Below are positions 13,135 to 20,918 of a stretch of DNA of 25,835 bases, piece after piece (within the stretch, counting starts at the first letter, position 1; the number at the start of each line of letters is the position of its first letter). The notes beneath the pieces were generated by a model. That model saw only the letters and a program-made list of their open reading frames with translations. It was not told where the DNA came from and ran no database searches. This DNA comes from a virus. Position numbers and translations under genes: made by a program. The DNA is taken from positions 1 to 25,835 of the IMG/VR virus record IMGVR_UViG_3300013129_001879; one strand, given 5' to 3'.

Positions 13135-13896
13135 CTACTTTTTAGACTTCGAAATCAGAAAGTTTTTTATGTCAAGAACTGCAAGTCCAACACCTATACT
13201 TGCCTTAGCTCTAAAACATCTATAGCCATTATTGTCAAAGTCATACTGATGTTGAAAGAAAGCAGGTTTGATATTGCATTCACAAATTGTAGCTCCTCTA
13301 CTTCTGGCCATTCTAACGAACCCAGCAGCTGGATATACTTCACCACTTGTTCCAACTACCATCAATAAATCTGAGTTTTCAATTGCATGTTCAGCTGCAT
13401 AATATGGATCAAGTGGTAGTTCTTCTCCAAACCAGACAACATTTACTCGTAAATGATTATCACACATTGGACATCTAGGAATTGTTGTTGTTTCCCAATA
13501 GCTACTAGCATTAGTCTGATACTTGCAATTCTCACAACGTAATGTTCGCAGGTCACCATGCAGTTCTACTACTTTCTTAGAACCAGCAAGATGATGAAGA
13601 CCATCAACATTTTGAGTAATCAAAAGAAACTCATAACCATACTGCTCAGCCAATTGTTCCAATTTGACAAGCTCAATATGAGCTTGATTTGGTTGAACCT
13701 GTTTTAGATCATCGTATCGTTTCTTGTAAAATTCCCATACAAGTTCAGGGTTTCTTTCCCACCCTCTCCAAGAAGCAATATCCTCAACTTTATGATTACA
13801 CCATAAGCCATTGCTATCTCTAAAAGTTGGAACTCCACTTTCGGCAGAAACTCCTGCACCTGTAAGAACTGTGATATATCTTTTACTTATTGTCAT
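13135..13896 (-). CDS. Class III sirtuin (CobB/SIRT5-like NAD-dependent deacylase)
   Basis: 253 residues with all sirtuin signatures: GAGVSAESGVPTFR (13-26), TQNVDGLH (94-101), catalytic H113 in ELHGD, zinc ligands C121, C124, C142 and C145, and WFGE (155-158). Y57 and R60 in FYKKR match the Tyr-x-x-Arg pair that lets CobB and SIRT5 accept succinyl- or malonyl-lysine. It removes acyl groups from lysine with NAD as co-substrate, giving nicotinamide and O-acyl-ADP-ribose. The start overlaps the upstream stop as TAATG, so it is translationally coupled. In a phage the target could be host metabolic enzymes or acylation-based defence; both are guesses. Confidence 0.93.
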   Translation of the reverse strand: MTISKRYITVLTGAGVSAESGVPTFRDSNGLWCNHKVEDIASWRGWERNPELVWEFYKKRYDDLKQVQPNQAHIELVKLEQLAEQYGYEFLLITQNVDGLHHLAGSKKVVELHGDLRTLRCENCKYQTNASSYWETTTIPRCPMCDNHLRVNVVWFGEELPLDPYYAAEHAIENSDLLMVVGTSGEVYPAAGFVRMARSRGATICECNIKPAFFQHQYDFDNNGYRCFRAKASIGVGLAVLDIKNFLISKSKK

Positions 13897-14447
13897 TATT
13901 TCATTTCATAAGTCAAATCAAATTCATGTCTAGCAATTCTATAGATTTCATCGTCAAGAACGATCAACACGTCATTCATTTTCACCGGCATTCTTTCATC
14001 CCAAGTAGCTTCAAATTCAAAAAGTAATGGACTATCATTTGCAACTACTTTAGTAACAACTACTTCATCTACTTCAGCATGACGAACAAGAACTTCTGAA
14101 TGTTTTTTAACTTTTCTGAAATGTTTGAAAGGAATAAGCCCGATAAAATAAACTAATTGTGCTTGTGACAAAACTTCTCTGTTAAAAACTTCATATTGAT
14201 TTCTAATCTCTAACAGATCTTGCAATTCAGGTGTCCAAATTAAAGCAAGTCTATCCTGCGGAATAACTTTGTATTTTAGCCAACCAGTTTGGTCATACAC
14301 TGCTGAGTTGACATCATATAATGTAGGAAACTTAGCACCTATAACCAAGTATTGTTCGGCAGGTTGTCCATTTTCGTCAATTCTTGCAACAACATAATCG
14401 CCATGTTTTGCAGGTTTTGATTTAGTTTCGATTTCTACTGTATTCAT
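13896..14447 (-). CDS. Unknown protein upstream of the sirtuin (183 aa)
   Basis: The start at 14447 (MNTVEIETK) is preferred over an upstream in-frame ATG at 14495 because AGGTGA stands 7 bases before it and the longer form would overlap the preceding gene. The protein is beta-rich, with no recognised motif; segments such as HGDYVVARIDENGQ and QYLVIG suggest a small beta-barrel at the N-terminus. It is coupled to the sirtuin by TAATG, so the two are probably made together. Confidence 0.75.
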   Translation of the reverse strand: MNTVEIETKSKPAKHGDYVVARIDENGQPAEQYLVIGAKFPTLYDVNSAVYDQTGWLKYKVIPQDRLALIWTPELQDLLEIRNQYEVFNREVLSQAQLVYFIGLIPFKHFRKVKKHSEVLVRHAEVDEVVVTKVVANDSPLLFEFEATWDERMPVKMNDVLIVLDDEIYRIARHEFDLTYEMK

Positions 14448-14451
14448 ATAT

Positions 14452-15114
14452 TCACCTAAGTTTGATATTTGGGAAAATTCCCAGTGCTTTTTCAATTTCG
14501 ACTAATGCATTCCGTGCGATAATAATATCCCAATAATAAAGAACTTCTCGATGAGAGTTTTCTACTTCATTAGACTCATATATATGTCTAAATGCATTTT
14601 TGATACAAAGTTCAGCTTTCCACATTGGCAATCCATTGATTTCAGTTTCCATTCGTTCATTGAAATTGGATGGTTTTTCAAGATAGTATTTTTGAGCTTC
14701 GTCAATAGCTTCTTTTATTGGACCATCTAATAAACCATTTGCTTCAAGAAGATCAAGTGCTTCTTGGTGATTAGGCATATGTTCATGGTAATTCATTTCA
14801 ATTGGAGGTGGAGATGTCATTCGGAATAGACATTCGTGACAATGATACCCCTGTTTGCAAAAGTTATGTCGTGTCGGTTCATTACCATGTGATGAACAAA
14901 CTGCATTGAAACATGGATTAGGTTCTAACCCTTTCAATGCCCGCTCTCCAGCTTTTGCAGCGAGAGAATTATCAATTACTGACATTTGAGCAAATGTTTC
15001 CACTATTGCTTGAACAAAAAGAGAAGCATCTCGTGATAAACCTGTAGCTGTTTCTGCTTTAGCAATTGCTTGAAATTCTTCGAAATTGATTATCTTATCA
15101 GACGATGAAGCCAT
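14452..15114 (-). CDS. Unknown protein with Cys/His cluster (220 aa)
   Basis: Not recognised. The middle (about 68-96) carries a Cys/His cluster, PCFNAVCSSHG...NFCKQGYHCHECLF, with five or more cysteines spaced as CxxxxC, C...CxxC and adjacent histidines, which looks like a structural metal site. The C-terminal half is helical with many Glu. The gene sits 4 bases before the next one and overlaps a candidate 28-codon ORF at its 5' end. No nuclease or polymerase motif is seen. Confidence 0.8.
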   Translation of the reverse strand: MASSSDKIINFEEFQAIAKAETATGLSRDASLFVQAIVETFAQMSVIDNSLAAKAGERALKGLEPNPCFNAVCSSHGNEPTRHNFCKQGYHCHECLFRMTSPPPIEMNYHEHMPNHQEALDLLEANGLLDGPIKEAIDEAQKYYLEKPSNFNERMETEINGLPMWKAELCIKNAFRHIYESNEVENSHREVLYYWDIIIARNALVEIEKALGIFPNIKLR

Positions 15115-15184
15115 TTAGTTTTACACCCGTAATGTATGGATAATCAGGAAGACAATTAGCTGGAAGATCTTCATATTTTATCAT
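15098..15184 (-). CDS. Candidate 28-aa small protein
   Basis: ATG at 15184 lies within the last codons of the 15171-15386 gene, and the TGA lies within the first codons of the 14452-15114 gene. The 28-residue product (MIKYEDLPANC..., ending NGFIV) has ordinary-looking codons and fills an otherwise empty gap. The tight double overlap suggests translational coupling. No independent ribosome binding site is evident. Confidence 0.4.
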   Translation of the reverse strand: MIKYEDLPANCLPDYPYITGVKLNGFIV

Positions 15185-15386
15185 GTGTTATTTCTACTTC
15201 GCTAACCCAAAAAGCTTCATTGAGAGTATTCATAACAAGAATTGACCATATTGTTTTTATTTCATCAATGACTATAATGGTCAATTCTTCACCTTTCTTA
15301 GCTAACAAAAAAGAAGGAAATCCATCAATAGATCCTTGAATAATGTCATGTTTTGCATAGACTTTATCACCGACGACGTTGTTCAT
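15171..15386 (-). CDS. Small beta-rich protein, SH3/KOW-like (71 aa)
   Basis: The pattern VGDKVYAKHDI...LAKKGEELTIIVID...FWVSEVEI resembles a small SH3- or KOW-type beta-barrel as found in many phage accessory proteins. This is a fold impression only. Its start overlaps the end of the DUF5661-like gene by 20 bases, so it is probably in the same transcript. Confidence 0.65.
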   Translation of the reverse strand: MNNVVGDKVYAKHDIIQGSIDGFPSFLLAKKGEELTIIVIDEIKTIWSILVMNTLNEAFWVSEVEITHDKI

Positions 15387-15705
15387 TTTCCATCTTTTCT
15401 AATTTTGAATAATAATCCGGTAACTCAGATAAGTGGTCTAAACTTATAAGTCGAGCAACTAAATCACTATTAGTATGTTCTCGTTCTATTTTGATACCAA
15501 GCTTTAGTTCTTTCTGATCAAATTGAGTATCATCTGCAAAATCATGATAACCAATGTTTTGAAGAATAGTCAATAATTCTTGATTATCAAACTTCTTTAG
15601 TTCTTCAACTGAAGTATGTAACTTTTTTGCAAGTCCTTCAGTATTCTTTATGTCTTTCAACGTAAGTGTTTTTCCACTTACATCAAATAATTCATTTAGC
15701 TTCAT
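15367..15705 (-). CDS. DUF5661-like phage protein
   Basis: 112 residues. The C-terminal half, GIKIEREHTNSDLVARLISLDHLSELPDYYSKLEKME, matches the signature I know from DUF5661 proteins (acidic-HT...A...DHL-E-PDYY..L...E); the conserved Glu/His residues could bind a metal. The N-terminal half is a helical module with an E-L-K-K-F-D segment. GGGAGAG, 7 bases before the ATG and inside the preceding gene, supports the start. Function of the family is not known to me. Confidence 0.75.
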   Translation of the reverse strand: MKLNELFDVSGKTLTLKDIKNTEGLAKKLHTSVEELKKFDNQELLTILQNIGYHDFADDTQFDQKELKLGIKIEREHTNSDLVARLISLDHLSELPDYYSKLEKMENEQRRR

Positions 15706-15877
15706 TTAGTAACTCTCCCTGTCGAGTAATAGTAGTAACCCATTCACCTTTTCTTTTATCCCATTTTGGTTCTGCCACATCAGTATCAAATAACTTAGGG
15801 TTCCAATGTTGAAGATATTCATCTATTTTGATAGATAAATCTGAAAGTTTATTAGCTTCAATTCGTTCAAAAACCAT
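15692..15877 (-). CDS. Unknown small protein (61 aa)
   Basis: A 61-residue product with an amphipathic N-terminal helix and a Trp-containing C-terminal half (HWNPKLF, PKWDKRKGEWVTTI). GGAG lies about 11 bases before the ATG within the sequence CTATATGGAG, the same context seen before other genes here. It overlaps the DUF5661-like gene by 14 bases and supplies that gene's ribosome binding site. Not recognised. Confidence 0.65.
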   Translation of the reverse strand: MVFERIEANKLSDLSIKIDEYLQHWNPKLFDTDVAEPKWDKRKGEWVTTITRQGELLNEAK

Positions 15878-15910
15878 AACAAAACAATCTCCATATAGAA
15901 TATAAGTATA

Positions 15911-15952
15911 AGATAATATGTACAGAACATTATCATCCCGTACATATTATCT
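15911..15952. repeat. 13-bp perfect inverted repeat
   Basis: AGATAATATGTAC (15911-15923) and its exact complement (15940-15952) around a 16-base loop, in the 99-base gap between two minus-strand genes. AT-rich with no clear T-run; it could be a weak terminator of the 15977-16243 gene or an operator for the 15692-15877 gene. Confidence 0.6.
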
Positions 15953-15976
15953 ATGGATTGCTGGTTTTAGGAAAGT

Positions 15977-16243
15977 TTATTTCGAGATAACTTTCTTTTC
16001 ACGTCTACGAGGACGAAATGGTTCTGATACCAAAGTATTTTCGTTACTTACTTTGATTGTCAATTCCACTAAGTTTTCATTTGGACGAAGTTTTACATCA
16101 TGCTTATTGCTAAACAATTTAGCACCCAATGGGGAAGTTGATGTTTCCGCTTTACCTGCATCGGGATTGAACCCTGCAAAGTATTCACCGGTATCTTGGT
16201 TCAAAACTGCATAAAAAGATTGTTCGTAAGTTTGGGCACTCAT
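15977..16243 (-). CDS. Unknown small protein (88 aa)
   Basis: 88 residues with a beta-rich N-terminal half (YEQSFYAVLNQDTGEYFAGF) and a basic C-terminus (RPRRREKKV) that could contact nucleic acid. GGAG lies about 8 bases before the ATG. The 97-base gap upstream has a minus-strand TATAAT at 16331-16326 without a good -35 box. Not recognised. Confidence 0.7.
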   Translation of the reverse strand: MSAQTYEQSFYAVLNQDTGEYFAGFNPDAGKAETSTSPLGAKLFSNKHDVKLRPNENLVELTIKVSNENTLVSEPFRPRRREKKVISK

Positions 16244-16340
16244 CTTTCATTCTCCGTGTTTGTATTGATTAAAATATAAAAATCAGCATTTATCAGCTGT
16301 GTGTGGTACGTCGTTACATGTTGCTATTATACAACATTAT

Positions 16341-17204
16341 TCAAACCGCTATACGAAATAACGGATCAAAATTTGGATTTTCGAAGTCTGTGCAATCATC
16401 GAGTTCATCAGCTAACTTTACTCGCATGGCTGTTCTTTTTGGATATCCACGAGGATTACTGATAAGTTTGGACTTACCCATTTCTTTATAAGTTGTTGAA
16501 TGTGAATGACCAAAACACCAGTAATCAGGTTGATGTTTCATGATAAAATCGTCAAGGTCGGAACGATATCCAGCATTGACACGTTGATTAGTTTCCAATT
16601 GATATCGTGGATCAATTGCACCATCAGAAGGCAAATGATGAGTGACCACAATAGTTGGACCTTTATCGAAAGGTTTTGAAAGTTCTTTATCAAAACCTTT
16701 CACCGTATGTCGAAAAACTTTCATGGTATCGTTTGGTGTCAATTTTCTTGTACGAATACGAATTAGAGCATAATCATTCAAGTAATTTGCCACTTCAAGT
16801 TTTGTAAGTGGATCACCACCATTCATGTCAGTCCAGAGAGTTCCAGCTAATACTCGAGCATTATCAAATTCAAGTATCTCAGGAACATCAGCAACAATCG
16901 TTATGTTATATTCTAAACCATTTACTGCAAACAAGTCATCTAACTTTTCTTGGACTTTGGCTTGAAGGTAAGTAAAGTTTTGACGATAGTACTCGTGGTT
17001 ACCAAAAACATATAACACATGACCAAACTGACATGCAAGAGACTCAAGATATGGAACTACTTTTTCGCCAACATGAATGTCACCTGCTAAGATAAGTAAG
17101 GTTGTTTTATCTTCAGGTAAAGAAGGAATATCAAGATATTCCGTAAATTCGACATGTAAGTCTGATAGTAAGCGGAAATGTGTAATAGATTTATTGATTT
17201 TCAA
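16341..17204 (-). CDS. Calcineurin-like metallophosphoesterase
   Basis: 287 residues with the five metallophosphoesterase blocks in order: DLH (15-17), GDIH (41-44), GNHE (68-71), THH (188-190) and GHSH (232-235). These bind two metal ions and hydrolyse phosphomonoesters or diesters; the substrate cannot be told. The start codon is TTG, chosen because GGAGAG lies about 6 bases upstream and because TTGA overlaps the TGA stop of the preceding gene, a coupled arrangement. Phage members include nucleic-acid and nucleotide phosphatases. An activity on cyclic nucleotides or on phosphorylated DNA ends would be a guess. Confidence 0.9.
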   Translation of the reverse strand: MKINKSITHFRLLSDLHVEFTEYLDIPSLPEDKTTLLILAGDIHVGEKVVPYLESLACQFGHVLYVFGNHEYYRQNFTYLQAKVQEKLDDLFAVNGLEYNITIVADVPEILEFDNARVLAGTLWTDMNGGDPLTKLEVANYLNDYALIRIRTRKLTPNDTMKVFRHTVKGFDKELSKPFDKGPTIVVTHHLPSDGAIDPRYQLETNQRVNAGYRSDLDDFIMKHQPDYWCFGHSHSTTYKEMGKSKLISNPRGYPKRTAMRVKLADELDDCTDFENPNFDPLFRIAV

Positions 17205-17386
17205 GAAACTCTCTCCAATGTTCTGTATGCACCTTCAGCAATTACACTAAACTTCATATCAACTTTTGAAAAAAGAGTTTGTAATACTAAAGCCTGTTGT
17301 TCGATAGGAAGTACATTTAGCTTTTGTATGTCTACAAAAAGACTATGGTACAATTCATTTGCTTCTGCTGTCATTTGATCAATCAT
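17201..17386 (-). CDS. Unknown small helical protein (61 aa)
   Basis: 61 residues, helical throughout (AEANELYHSLFVDIQKLNVL, QQALVLQTLFSKV). GGGG about 9 bases before the ATG. Its stop codon overlaps the TTG start of the phosphoesterase gene, so the pair is coupled. No motif recognised. Confidence 0.65.
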   Translation of the reverse strand: MIDQMTAEANELYHSLFVDIQKLNVLPIEQQALVLQTLFSKVDMKFSVIAEGAYRTLERVS

Positions 17387-17400
17387 CTTATATTTCCCCG

Positions 17401-17850
17401 TTATTTAGCTAATGAACATGATTTGATCAGTTCAACCAATTCGATTTCTTCTTCAGTATAATCATCTGCCCATGGAATATTTTTAGCAGACCCACCACCC
17501 AAAATTACTTTTATATAATCCGTTAAGTCTGCTGCAAATTTTTGATCGTAGATTTTAGTTGGAACCACAACACAAATACAAGTCAATGCTCCACCCAAAC
17601 CAGGTTCATAAAATGAAGCATAAGGATATTCCGTTTGAGAAACAACTTCGTCAATGCCGAAAAAGTTTTCGGTTGGTCCGCCATTCAGCACAATGACTGT
17701 TTTATGAAAGTTTGCCCAATCATACAGCAACTTACTTTGAATACTAGAATTAGTAGAATACTTCAAAAACAATTCAACTGTAGCATGTAAAGGTTGAATA
17801 CCATTTTGAATACTTGATAGGTACATATTCGTAAAGCAGTATAATCTCAT
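17401..17850 (-). CDS. Peptidyl-tRNA hydrolase 2-like protein
   Basis: 149 residues. The layout fits the Pth2-like fold: an N-terminal strand MRLYCFTN, then YLSSIQNGIQPLHATVELF (equivalent to the GKxAAQxxHA helix of Pth2), WANFHKTVIVLNGG, and a late YASFYEPGLGGALTCICVVVP strand pair that matches the F-x-EPDLG...TA segment of bacterial Pth2-like proteins. True Pth2 enzymes release tRNA from stalled peptidyl-tRNA. The key first-helix Lys is not obvious here, so activity is uncertain. The start overlaps the preceding mini-ORF by one base (TAATG). Confidence 0.5.
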   Translation of the reverse strand: MRLYCFTNMYLSSIQNGIQPLHATVELFLKYSTNSSIQSKLLYDWANFHKTVIVLNGGPTENFFGIDEVVSQTEYPYASFYEPGLGGALTCICVVVPTKIYDQKFAADLTDYIKVILGGGSAKNIPWADDYTEEEIELVELIKSCSLAK

Positions 17851-17887
17851 TATATTTTCTCCAACATTGATAAAATTTCAATAACAT

Positions 17888-17956
17888 CTAACATTTGATT
17901 TTCCCATTGATTGAAACTTTTACATCATCTTGTTCCAAAAGTTCTTCAATCTTCAT
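17888..17956 (-). CDS. Candidate 22-aa ORF, perhaps the first half of a frameshifted small gene
   Basis: ATG 17956 overlaps the ligase stop (ATGA). The product MKIEELLEQDDVKVSI... stops at 17888. A second ORF from ATG 17894 encodes MLDVIEILSMLEKI and ends at 17850 in TAATG with the next gene. Read with one -1 shift near 17915, the two halves join into a coherent helical protein of about 35 residues (VKVS-FNQWENQMLDVIEIL). So this is either two overlapping mini-ORFs or one broken or frameshifted gene. Confidence 0.35.
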   Translation of the reverse strand: MKIEELLEQDDVKVSINGKIKC

Positions 17957-19854
17957 TTCATCTCTTTCAGTTCTTCGATACCAATTACTTTAGTACCTTG
18001 CTTTCTAGCTTTGTCAAGTTTATTACTTGACGCATTTGGATCTTTTGCTACGAGATAAGTAGTGTCTTTCTTTACCCCATCGTGAATGATGGCACCAAGC
18101 TTTTCTAGTCTTGCTTCTTCTTCTTTCAATCGAACACCAGTGAATGCAAAACTAATACCTGATAAAGAACCTTCGATAACTGAAATAGCCGGAACAGGAA
18201 TACGATAATTGTATGCCTCACTCAACCATTCTACAAAAGTTTCAAATCTTTCACGATCTTTCAAAAAGACTAAAGCAGTCTTATCACTAAACCCTTCAAC
18301 CTTTACAATCTCATCAATTGAACAAGTAGTCCAATCACTTACACCAAGTAAAAGAGCACGGGATTTACGAACACCAAACCCTCGGCCGAAGTATGGCCAA
18401 GCTCCCATCAATATGTCTAATTCTATACTAGATAACTGTGAATGTAAACTGTCATAAACTTTTTCACCGTTTTTACCAAGAATGTCCATGATAGAATTCT
18501 TAGTCATTGCAATGATTTCTTCAATTGTGTCAAAACCATTCTCAATCAACTTTTCAAGTGAAGCACTTTTCAAGTTATCCACTTTCAATGTTGTGAAGAA
18601 GTATGTCAATCGGCGAAGATGAGCTTCAGGAGTGCTTTCAATTGCAATAGCATCAACTTCAGTTTCGTTCCATTCCCAATCAATGTCTGGCATTGCAGGT
18701 TCAACTTTCACAACCGTTTCAAGTATGTGAGGAATGACATCACCAGAACGAGTGAATTTGACTTGAGCACCAGGTCCAATACCAGAGTTGAAAATGAATG
18801 CTGCATTGAACCCCGATAGACGTTGAACAGTGATACCGTTGATATCAACAGGTTCAATCAAAACTACAGGCTTCATCATATCATGTTTAGAGATATTCCA
18901 TTCAACACCAATCACATTTCCTATTGCTAAGTTATCATCATCACTTACTTTCCATTTGAATGCATATTCTGGATTTGGATCAGCAACTGTTGGAAACAAA
19001 TCAACACGGTCAGCATATTCATCAAGCTCAACTACTATACCATCGATTTCAAAAATTGCATCTTTTCTAAAATGATTTAGAGTATTTGTTAGAACTTCTT
19101 CTCGAATATCAGTTGTATAGATGTATCTTGGAACTTGAAAACCATCTTTTGTATGTAAAAGATCTAATTGATCTGATTTATTGAGTTTTGAACCTGAAAT
19201 ATCGTATGCAACAAATTCAATGAATGGATATACTGGTTCAGGAATGTCTTTAGCATTTAGCAATCCATTAACAGTATTACGAAGGTTCTTATATTCACGA
19301 CCTTTGGTTTGTAATAGAATGAATTTGATCGCGTTAAAATTTGATTTACGAATAATCAATTCCCCACGAATATCAACAACACCGGTGTCCGTAATTTGTT
19401 TAGGGATATTGACAATGTTTAGAACATGACGAGTAATATCTTTACCATATACTCCATCACCACGAGTAGCAGCACACCGTAGTTGACCTCCAACATATGT
19501 TAGAGTACCAGATGCCCCATCCAGTTTTTCCGTAATGATATGTTGCTTTTTGCGATGTTTGACTAACCAAGCTTTCTCTAATTCACCGTCATGGATTTGG
19601 TTCAATCCACCAACAGGATTAGAGTGTTTGATTTCTGCACCACGAACAGCTGACCCAACTTGTTTGAAGTATCCATTGTTCGGATACGTAATTTGAGCAT
19701 AACGTTTGAGCTCATCATACATGTTATCATCAACAAGTTCTTCGTCGTTGAAGTAAGCATCATCAAACTTAAGTAAAAGTTTGATAACTTGTTCTTCGTC
19801 AAGTTCTTCTTTAGACGCAATAGTTTCATCATAATGTTTTTTGTTAGTAGACAT
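17953..19854 (-). CDS. ligA: NAD-dependent DNA ligase lacking the zinc finger
   Basis: Seals nicks using NAD; supports phage replication and repair. 633 residues from ATG 19854, chosen because GAGG lies 10 bases upstream; a TTG 33 bases earlier is also in frame. Order of parts: Ia-like N-terminus (YDELKRY...GSAV...H), adenylation domain with the nucleophile K110 in EKLDG, TRGDGVYGKDIT, IRGELII, then ELDEYADR and AFKWKVSD. The OB fold follows (GVEWNISKHDMMKPVVLIEPV, FNAAFIFNSGIGPGAQVKFTRSGDVIPHI), then the HhH region and a C-terminal BRCT (about 560-633). The four-cysteine zinc finger that normally follows the OB fold is absent: no CxxC occurs between residues 390 and 470. Confidence 0.95.
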   Translation of the reverse strand: MSTNKKHYDETIASKEELDEEQVIKLLLKFDDAYFNDEELVDDNMYDELKRYAQITYPNNGYFKQVGSAVRGAEIKHSNPVGGLNQIHDGELEKAWLVKHRKKQHIITEKLDGASGTLTYVGGQLRCAATRGDGVYGKDITRHVLNIVNIPKQITDTGVVDIRGELIIRKSNFNAIKFILLQTKGREYKNLRNTVNGLLNAKDIPEPVYPFIEFVAYDISGSKLNKSDQLDLLHTKDGFQVPRYIYTTDIREEVLTNTLNHFRKDAIFEIDGIVVELDEYADRVDLFPTVADPNPEYAFKWKVSDDDNLAIGNVIGVEWNISKHDMMKPVVLIEPVDINGITVQRLSGFNAAFIFNSGIGPGAQVKFTRSGDVIPHILETVVKVEPAMPDIDWEWNETEVDAIAIESTPEAHLRRLTYFFTTLKVDNLKSASLEKLIENGFDTIEEIIAMTKNSIMDILGKNGEKVYDSLHSQLSSIELDILMGAWPYFGRGFGVRKSRALLLGVSDWTTCSIDEIVKVEGFSDKTALVFLKDRERFETFVEWLSEAYNYRIPVPAISVIEGSLSGISFAFTGVRLKEEEARLEKLGAIIHDGVKKDTTYLVAKDPNASSNKLDKARKQGTKVIGIEELKEMK

Positions 19855-19899
19855 CTTAGTGTGATCCTCTTTCTTATACTGTGTCAATTCAATAGTGCT

Positions 19900-19929
19900 A
19901 TTATATCACAATCAAAATGAAATGTTCAA
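19900..19929 (-). promoter_or_regulatory. Probable sigma70 promoter of the ligase gene
   Basis: A perfect TATAAT (19905-19900) with TGAACA 17 bases, or TTGAAC 18 bases, upstream. The -35 lies inside the 3' end of the dioxygenase gene. The start would lie about 40 bases before the ligase ATG. Confidence 0.55.
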
Positions 19930-20391
19930 ACCTTTTTCAAAATGATGATGTGCTTTAACTGCTGCACGAGAAGGAGAAGGCTTCAGTGAAACATGTCCAT
20001 GCTCATCCGAGAAAAAGCGAACTGCCATCAATTCACCAGATGTAGAAAACCAATGATCGATTTTTGGTTCAATTTTTATCAAATCACCAGTTATAGCTTG
20101 AACCACTAACAATTCTTGTTCTAATGGAACATAGAACAAACCTTCACCTTTGATGATCAACCTTGCTTCTTTGTCATCGTGACGATGAATGTCTGAATAA
20201 ATGAAATGATCTTTAGTATGATACGTATCGGAATGTGGATATTCTTTTGATAAATCTTCTATTTGTGATTTATCAAGTAAAGGAACATGACTAACGTTCA
20301 ATTTATCTGACACCAGAATATCACCTTGTTCAGTTGAAGTATAATGTTTTAGCTTAAATGTATTGATGTCTAATGTATAGATAAATGCCAT
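19912..20391 (-). CDS. Acireductone dioxygenase (cupin, ARD family)
   Basis: In methionine salvage, ARD oxidises acireductone with O2 to the keto acid precursor of methionine (iron form) or to an off-pathway product with CO (nickel form). 159 residues, slightly short. The metal ligands are all in place: H69-x-H71-xxx-E75, then H113 in IDHWF, giving the same E-to-H spacing (38) that I recall for the Klebsiella enzyme (E102, H140). Flanking motifs also fit: EARLIIKGEGLFYV, TGDLIKIEP, ELMAVRFF. It overlaps no gene; six bases separate it from the gene before. No other salvage gene is in the window, so it may supplement the host pathway. Confidence 0.85.
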   Translation of the reverse strand: MAFIYTLDINTFKLKHYTSTEQGDILVSDKLNVSHVPLLDKSQIEDLSKEYPHSDTYHTKDHFIYSDIHRHDDKEARLIIKGEGLFYVPLEQELLVVQAITGDLIKIEPKIDHWFSTSGELMAVRFFSDEHGHVSLKPSPSRAAVKAHHHFEKGLNISF

Positions 20392-20397
20392 ATATGA

Positions 20398-20901
20398 TTA
20401 CCTAGTTCCTTTCTTAGCTGGATATTGTTTTGTCGTGATGATTGGTTTATTACTACTCATTTTAGTGGTGGTAGCTTCTTTTATTTGAGTTTCTTTTTCT
20501 ACAGTATCATAGATAGCATCAATTATTTCATCATTGACATCAGTCATAAATCGTTCAGCTTTCTTGAACCATCTAATGACTTCTTTATCAGTTGCCGCTC
20601 CAGGGTAATCCCCTTTTTTGATCTTTTGATAAATGACAGTCCTTCCAGTGTATTCCCATTCAGTGTTATCCCGTTTTAGCGGAACCCATACTTGAAAAAT
20701 ACCATCTTGATCTGTTCTAACAACTTGTAATGAACTGAAATTATGTTTGGGATGAGCTTCTAACCATGCTTGAGCTTCACCATCTTCCTCAGCATCAAAT
20801 GTCATGACACTCATTGTTCCAAGATATCGCCAAACTGCTGACCCGTAGCTTGGACTTTCCATTATCTTTGTATCATTTTCAACCGTCACATTTATCTCCA
20901 T
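20398..20901 (-). CDS. Unknown protein (167 aa)
   Basis: 167 residues from ATG 20901. GGAG lies inside the first codons, 6 bases before an in-frame GTG at codon 5, so the true start may be that GTG. The centre has a beta-rich stretch (LQVVRTDQDGIFQVWVPL, WEYTGRTVIYQ) and a helical acidic region (EVIRWFKKAERFMTDVNDEIIDAIYD); the tail is Lys/Thr-rich and probably disordered. A TTTACA-N17-TAAAAT promoter precedes it. Not recognised. Confidence 0.75.
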   Translation of the reverse strand: MEINVTVENDTKIMESPSYGSAVWRYLGTMSVMTFDAEEDGEAQAWLEAHPKHNFSSLQVVRTDQDGIFQVWVPLKRDNTEWEYTGRTVIYQKIKKGDYPGAATDKEVIRWFKKAERFMTDVNDEIIDAIYDTVEKETQIKEATTTKMSSNKPIITTKQYPAKKGTR

Positions 20902-20918
20902 TTGTCTACTTTAGGAAA

